Source: Roseiarcus sp963782255 (GTDB lineage Bacteria > Pseudomonadota > Alphaproteobacteria > Rhizobiales > Beijerinckiaceae). From it: a stretch of DNA of 64,000 nucleotides. The stretch is from the NCBI GenBank assembly GCA_963782255.1, contig CAWAIS010000001.1, positions 3,410,001-3,474,000 of the forward strand, written 5' to 3'. Positions 61,277 to 64,000 of this stretch are shown piece by piece (position 1 is the first letter of the stretch; the number at the start of each line of letters is the position of its first letter). The notes below the pieces were generated by a model, which searched no databases, was not told where the DNA came from, and was given only the letters and a program-made list of their open reading frames with translations. The translations under genes were made by a program, and so were the position numbers.

Positions 61277-62461
61277 ATGAGTTCCTTCGTCCTCCCTTAC
61301 GCCCCGGCCGAAAGCGTGGACCTCATCCCGGAACGGCTCGAGCGGATCACCGCCGTCATGGCGCGCGAGGTCGATGAGAAGAAGGCGCCGGGCGTCTCGA
61401 TGCTGATCGCCCGCCACGGCAAGATCGCCTACCGGCAGTGCGTCGGCGCCTTGCGCCCGGGTGGGCCGGAGATGCGCGCCGACGCGATCTTCCGCATCTA
61501 TTCGATGACGAAGCCGATCGTGACGGTCGCCGCGATGATGCTCGTCGAAGAGGGCCGGCTCTCGATCATCGATCCCGTGTCGAACACGATCCCCGCCTTC
61601 GCCAACGTCAAGGTCGGCGTCGCCAACGGCGACAAGCTCGATCTCGTCGCCCCGAAGCGGCCGATCACGGTGCAGGACCTGATGCGCCACACCTCCGGCC
61701 TGACTTATGGGTTCACCGGGGTCGGTCCGATCCAGAAAATGACCAAAAGGGCCGAGGTCCTGAAACCCGAGCGGACGCTGGCCGAGAACGTGGAGGCGAT
61801 CGCCGCGCTTCCGCTCATGCATCAGCCGGGCGAGGTCTGGGAGTACGGCACGTCGACCGACGTCCTCGGGCGGGTCGTCGAGGTCGTCGAAGGGGCGCCT
61901 TTAAGCGAGGTTTTGCGGAGGCGCATCTTCGAGCCGCTCGGCATGTCCGACACCGCGTTCTTCACGCCGGAGTCGAAGCTCGCCCGGCGCGCGGACCCGT
62001 TCTCGTTCGTTTTCATGGTTGCAGCGGGCGTCGACTCGTGCAACGCGACGGCGCCGCCCAAATTCGAAGCCGGCGGCGGCGGCCTCATGTCGACGCTCGC
62101 CGACTATACAAGCTTCGCCGCGATGCTGATGAACGGCGGCGCGCTCGGTGGCGTGCGCATTCTCGGCCGCGAGACCCTCGCCTTCATGGCGAGCGACCAC
62201 CTCGACGCCAAGACCGACAAGAGCCACGCCCTGTTATGGCCGGGCCACAGCTTCGGTCTGGGCTTTGCGGTGCGCACGGACTCGGGAAAGGCGCCGACGG
62301 CGGGCCGCGTCGGCGAGTTCTTCTGGGGCGGCATGATGGGCACCGCGTTCTGGATCTCGCCCAGCAATTCCATGTTCGCGGTCCTCATGGTCCAGACGCC
62401 GGAGAACCGCGAGCACTTCCGCGTGCTGTTCCGCAATCTGGTCAACGCCGCGATTGCGTGA
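61277..62461 (+). CDS. Serine hydrolase, class C beta-lactamase/esterase family
   Basis: This 394-residue protein of the beta-lactamase-like serine hydrolase family (EstB/penicillin-binding type) has the S-x-x-K motif at Ser76-Lys79 (IYSMTKPIVTVAAMML), a Tyr motif in WEYGTSTDVLGRVVE and a C-terminal FFWGGMMGTAFWISP in place of the KTG box. No signal peptide is seen, so it probably acts in the cytosol as an esterase or peptidase rather than as a resistance lactamase. It is divergent from rarA, with a 109-bp shared promoter gap. Confidence 0.9.
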   Translation: MSSFVLPYAPAESVDLIPERLERITAVMAREVDEKKAPGVSMLIARHGKIAYRQCVGALRPGGPEMRADAIFRIYSMTKPIVTVAAMMLVEEGRLSIIDPVSNTIPAFANVKVGVANGDKLDLVAPKRPITVQDLMRHTSGLTYGFTGVGPIQKMTKRAEVLKPERTLAENVEAIAALPLMHQPGEVWEYGTSTDVLGRVVEVVEGAPLSEVLRRRIFEPLGMSDTAFFTPESKLARRADPFSFVFMVAAGVDSCNATAPPKFEAGGGGLMSTLADYTSFAAMLMNGGALGGVRILGRETLAFMASDHLDAKTDKSHALLWPGHSFGLGFAVRTDSGKAPTAGRVGEFFWGGMMGTAFWISPSNSMFAVLMVQTPENREHFRVLFRNLVNAAIA

Positions 62462-62901
62462 GGCTATAACAATGTTGTCTCGTTGTTAGGCTCGCCGGGG
62501 CCGGATTCGGATTCCCTAGGATTCCTTTGTATTTTCTTGGATTGTCTTGGATTTCCTTGCCCGCGCGGGGTTGGAAAAGCTTGGATTTCCTTGGATTCTC
62601 TCGTCCGAATCGAGCCTTTTCAATGGGTTATGGGGGAATTTCGCGGAAAAAATTTCTCATCGGACTTTTCCAAGTTTTCATCCGAAATAAGGTGGGCGGA
62701 TATCTGCCGGACCTCCATTGCGGACCACGAAGTCGGCTGACGGCTGGGCATGTGGGAGGCGGCCTTGGATATCCTCATTCGTGAACACTAGCACAAAATT
62801 CTGATTTCCGGAAGCAATTGTCGACAGGAATTGTGGCGAGCTTCGCGCCGACGGCCGGGGGCGGGCCGGGGCGGACCCGGGCAGCTCAACGATTTCAGCT
62901 T
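62462..62901. other. 440-bp region with TTGGATT-type short repeats
   Basis: TTGGATTTCCTTG occurs at 62547-62559 and 62581-62593, with further TTGGATT copies at 62537 and 62591. The rest shows no supported gene. Confidence 0.55.
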
Positions 62902-63384
62902 TCACCAACGCAGCTCCGCCCAAGGCAAAAGCTCGGCATTGCATGAAGCGTCTGACGCTATCGCGATCGGCGGCGCTATTCGGCGACCCAGTCCTAATCG
63001 TGTCAGGAACCTCGACCACAAATAGTTCGTGACCGTCAGGAAAATTGGCTGCTCGGGATAGACCTTCCCTTGAAAAACGACAAAGCGCCGGCCGGCGCCA
63101 GCCAGACGTCTTTCGACGAATTGCCGGTTCGAACCGTCAAAACTTAGCGCAGCAACACGAAAGGCGCACGAGTCGCTTTTCACCTGGATGATGGGAACAT
63201 CCGCCGCACCTCCGTCCTGTGTGACCTGGTCAGCTTGCAGGATACTGAAATTGTTGACCTTGAACAGCGCAATCAGGTCCTCATTCAAATCCGTTGCGCC
63301 CTCGGTCGGAACGGCCATTTTCCAGCCGACCGTAAGCAAAATAAGCACAGCGATCGCCCATTTAAATGCGCGGGAACAATTCAC
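62902..63384 (-). CDS. Exosortase-linked small membrane-anchored protein
   Basis: This 160-residue protein has one N-terminal membrane helix (FKWAIAVLILLTVGWKMAV) and a soluble domain of about 135 residues (LFKVNNFSILQADQVTQDGG, later RFVVFQGKVYPEQPIFLT). It overlaps the exosortase-like gene by 23 bp, so translation is coupled. By position and topology it could be an exosortase partner (EpsI-like proteins also follow exosortases), but I do not recognise the family. A second frame at 62678-63019 overlaps its end and looks like a shadow. Confidence 0.65.
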   Translation of the reverse strand: MNCSRAFKWAIAVLILLTVGWKMAVPTEGATDLNEDLIALFKVNNFSILQADQVTQDGGAADVPIIQVKSDSCAFRVAALSFDGSNRQFVERRLAGAGRRFVVFQGKVYPEQPIFLTVTNYLWSRFLTRLGLGRRIAPPIAIASDASCNAELLPWAELRW

Positions 63385-64000
63385 GCCTTGCCCCGAACAC
63401 GCAGATGGAGATTGTAACGACTGTAATAATCAAACTTGTTAGTGCAGCCCCGAAATTACCATGAACTGTCTTGTAAAGCGATTCGCTGACTCCCATCAGC
63501 GCCATGCGAGCGACATTGACGGCAATCACGGCGGCCGATGCGAAGAGGCACCAAAAAATATCATATGGCGACCTTTTGCGCCCCGCCAATTCGGAAACGG
63601 TAACCCAGCATAAGATTCCGAGAGAAACGTTCGCCAGCGAAGAGCATGGGCCAAATATAACCAAGTGACCCGAGTGGTCAGGAAGTTCAACTATATTGCC
63701 CGCACGGCCAGTGCCCAATACCCAACTCACCAAAGACGCGTCTGCGTTCAAAATCGGATTTGCGAAAAATCTGAATAACAAGCCACTCCAAAACATCGGG
63801 ATGGTCGTGGCGAGAAGGATAACAGCCCCTTGCCGAGTCGAGACGCCCTTTGTGGAGGCGAGCACGTAGATGGACAATGCAGCGACAGCGACCCAGCTCA
63901 GATCGCTTATGGGAAGCGCAACCAACAGCACGTATGCGACCCCAACCGCCAAATCCGTGACGTTTGTTTGGTCGGATTGATCCAGAAGAACAAGAAACAC
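63362..64000 (-). CDS. Exosortase/archaeosortase-family protease-transpeptidase (5' end off the window)
   Basis: This multi-pass membrane protein is seen for at least 212 codons; the frame is open to base 64000, so it may start further right. The exosortase active-site set is visible: Cys in VIFGPCSSLANVSLGIL, Arg in AVNVARMALMGVSE, and His in YKTVHGNFGAALTS, each at the cytoplasm-distal end of a membrane helix as in known members. Exosortases cleave and re-attach proteins with PEP-CTERM-type tails. The window also encodes a PEPxxWA-CTERM protein 39 kb away, a possible substrate. The length seen and the motif order fit the family well. Confidence 0.82.
   Translation of the reverse strand: MFLVLLDQSDQTNVTDLAVGVAYVLLVALPISDLSWVAVAALSIYVLASTKGVSTRQGAVILLATTIPMFWSGLLFRFFANPILNADASLVSWVLGTGRAGNIVELPDHSGHLVIFGPCSSLANVSLGILCWVTVSELAGRKRSPYDIFWCLFASAAVIAVNVARMALMGVSESLYKTVHGNFGAALTSLIITVVTISICVFGARRELFPRI

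Noticed and set aside
61277..62461. An antibiotic-resistance beta-lactamase
   Set aside because: The S-x-x-K family is shared with esterases; no signal peptide and no KTG box are seen, so resistance should not be claimed.
62678..63019. A 113-codon minus-strand gene
   Set aside because: It overlaps the end of the exosortase-linked gene in another frame and shows no motif or ribosome binding site.

Overview
The window reads as chromosome of an alphaproteobacterium of the Hyphomicrobiales type (Methylocystaceae/Beijerinckiaceae or a relative; this placement is inference). The support is a C4-pathway hemA (5-aminolevulinate synthase) with hemE, hemF and hemC close by, a recA preceded by a direct-repeat SOS box of the alphaproteobacterial kind, a eukaryote-like NADP isocitrate dehydrogenase, a PEPxxWA-tailed exported protein, and high GC throughout the core genes.

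Layout. 1-0.64 kb: the start of a TIR/SEFIR-like gene behind a small Bell-domain-like protein, probably a cell-death/defence pair. 0.7-7.4 kb: a solo Cas1-like integrase and a MerR-like regulator on the minus strand, diverging from an HTH protein, an HNH-like protein and a family B DNA polymerase. This is the gene content of a casposon and is the most striking part of the window. 7.6-8.7 kb: a decayed IS110-family element. 8.7-11.3 kb: an AT-richer two-gene operon with a zinc metallopeptidase. 11.7-23 kb: core genome (recA, alaS, icd, a lytic transglycosylase, an aldo/keto reductase, hemF-hemE and hemA). 23.3-26.8 kb: a PEPxxWA-CTERM protein, a class II aldolase-like protein and hemC. 26.8-39.1 kb: a catabolic cluster. 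A BMP-type nucleobase/nucleoside-like ABC importer stands with a biuret-hydrolase-like enzyme, AtzG/AtzE/AtzH-like proteins, an amidohydrolase and a 2-oxoglutarate/Fe(II)-type oxygenase; a divergent AtzF-like allophanate hydrolase completes a route from carboxybiuret to ammonia and CO2.

39.16-59.68 kb is an integrated genomic island. A 20-bp copy of the tRNA-Leu(GAG) 3' end lies at 39159-39178, the intact tRNA is at 59658-59744, and a tyrosine integrase sits next to the tRNA. The cargo is mostly defence genes and debris: a type I restriction HsdR gene broken by an IS21 element, an IS481-type transposase, a TIR-NB-ARC-TPR (NLR-like) protein, two broken serine recombinases, an IS1182-type element and several small orphan genes.

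59.8-64 kb returns to core genes: rarA, a class C beta-lactamase-like serine hydrolase, and an exosortase-like gene overlapping a small partner. The exosortase could process the PEPxxWA protein near 24 kb.

All assignments come from reading the sequence and recognising motifs; no database search was run.
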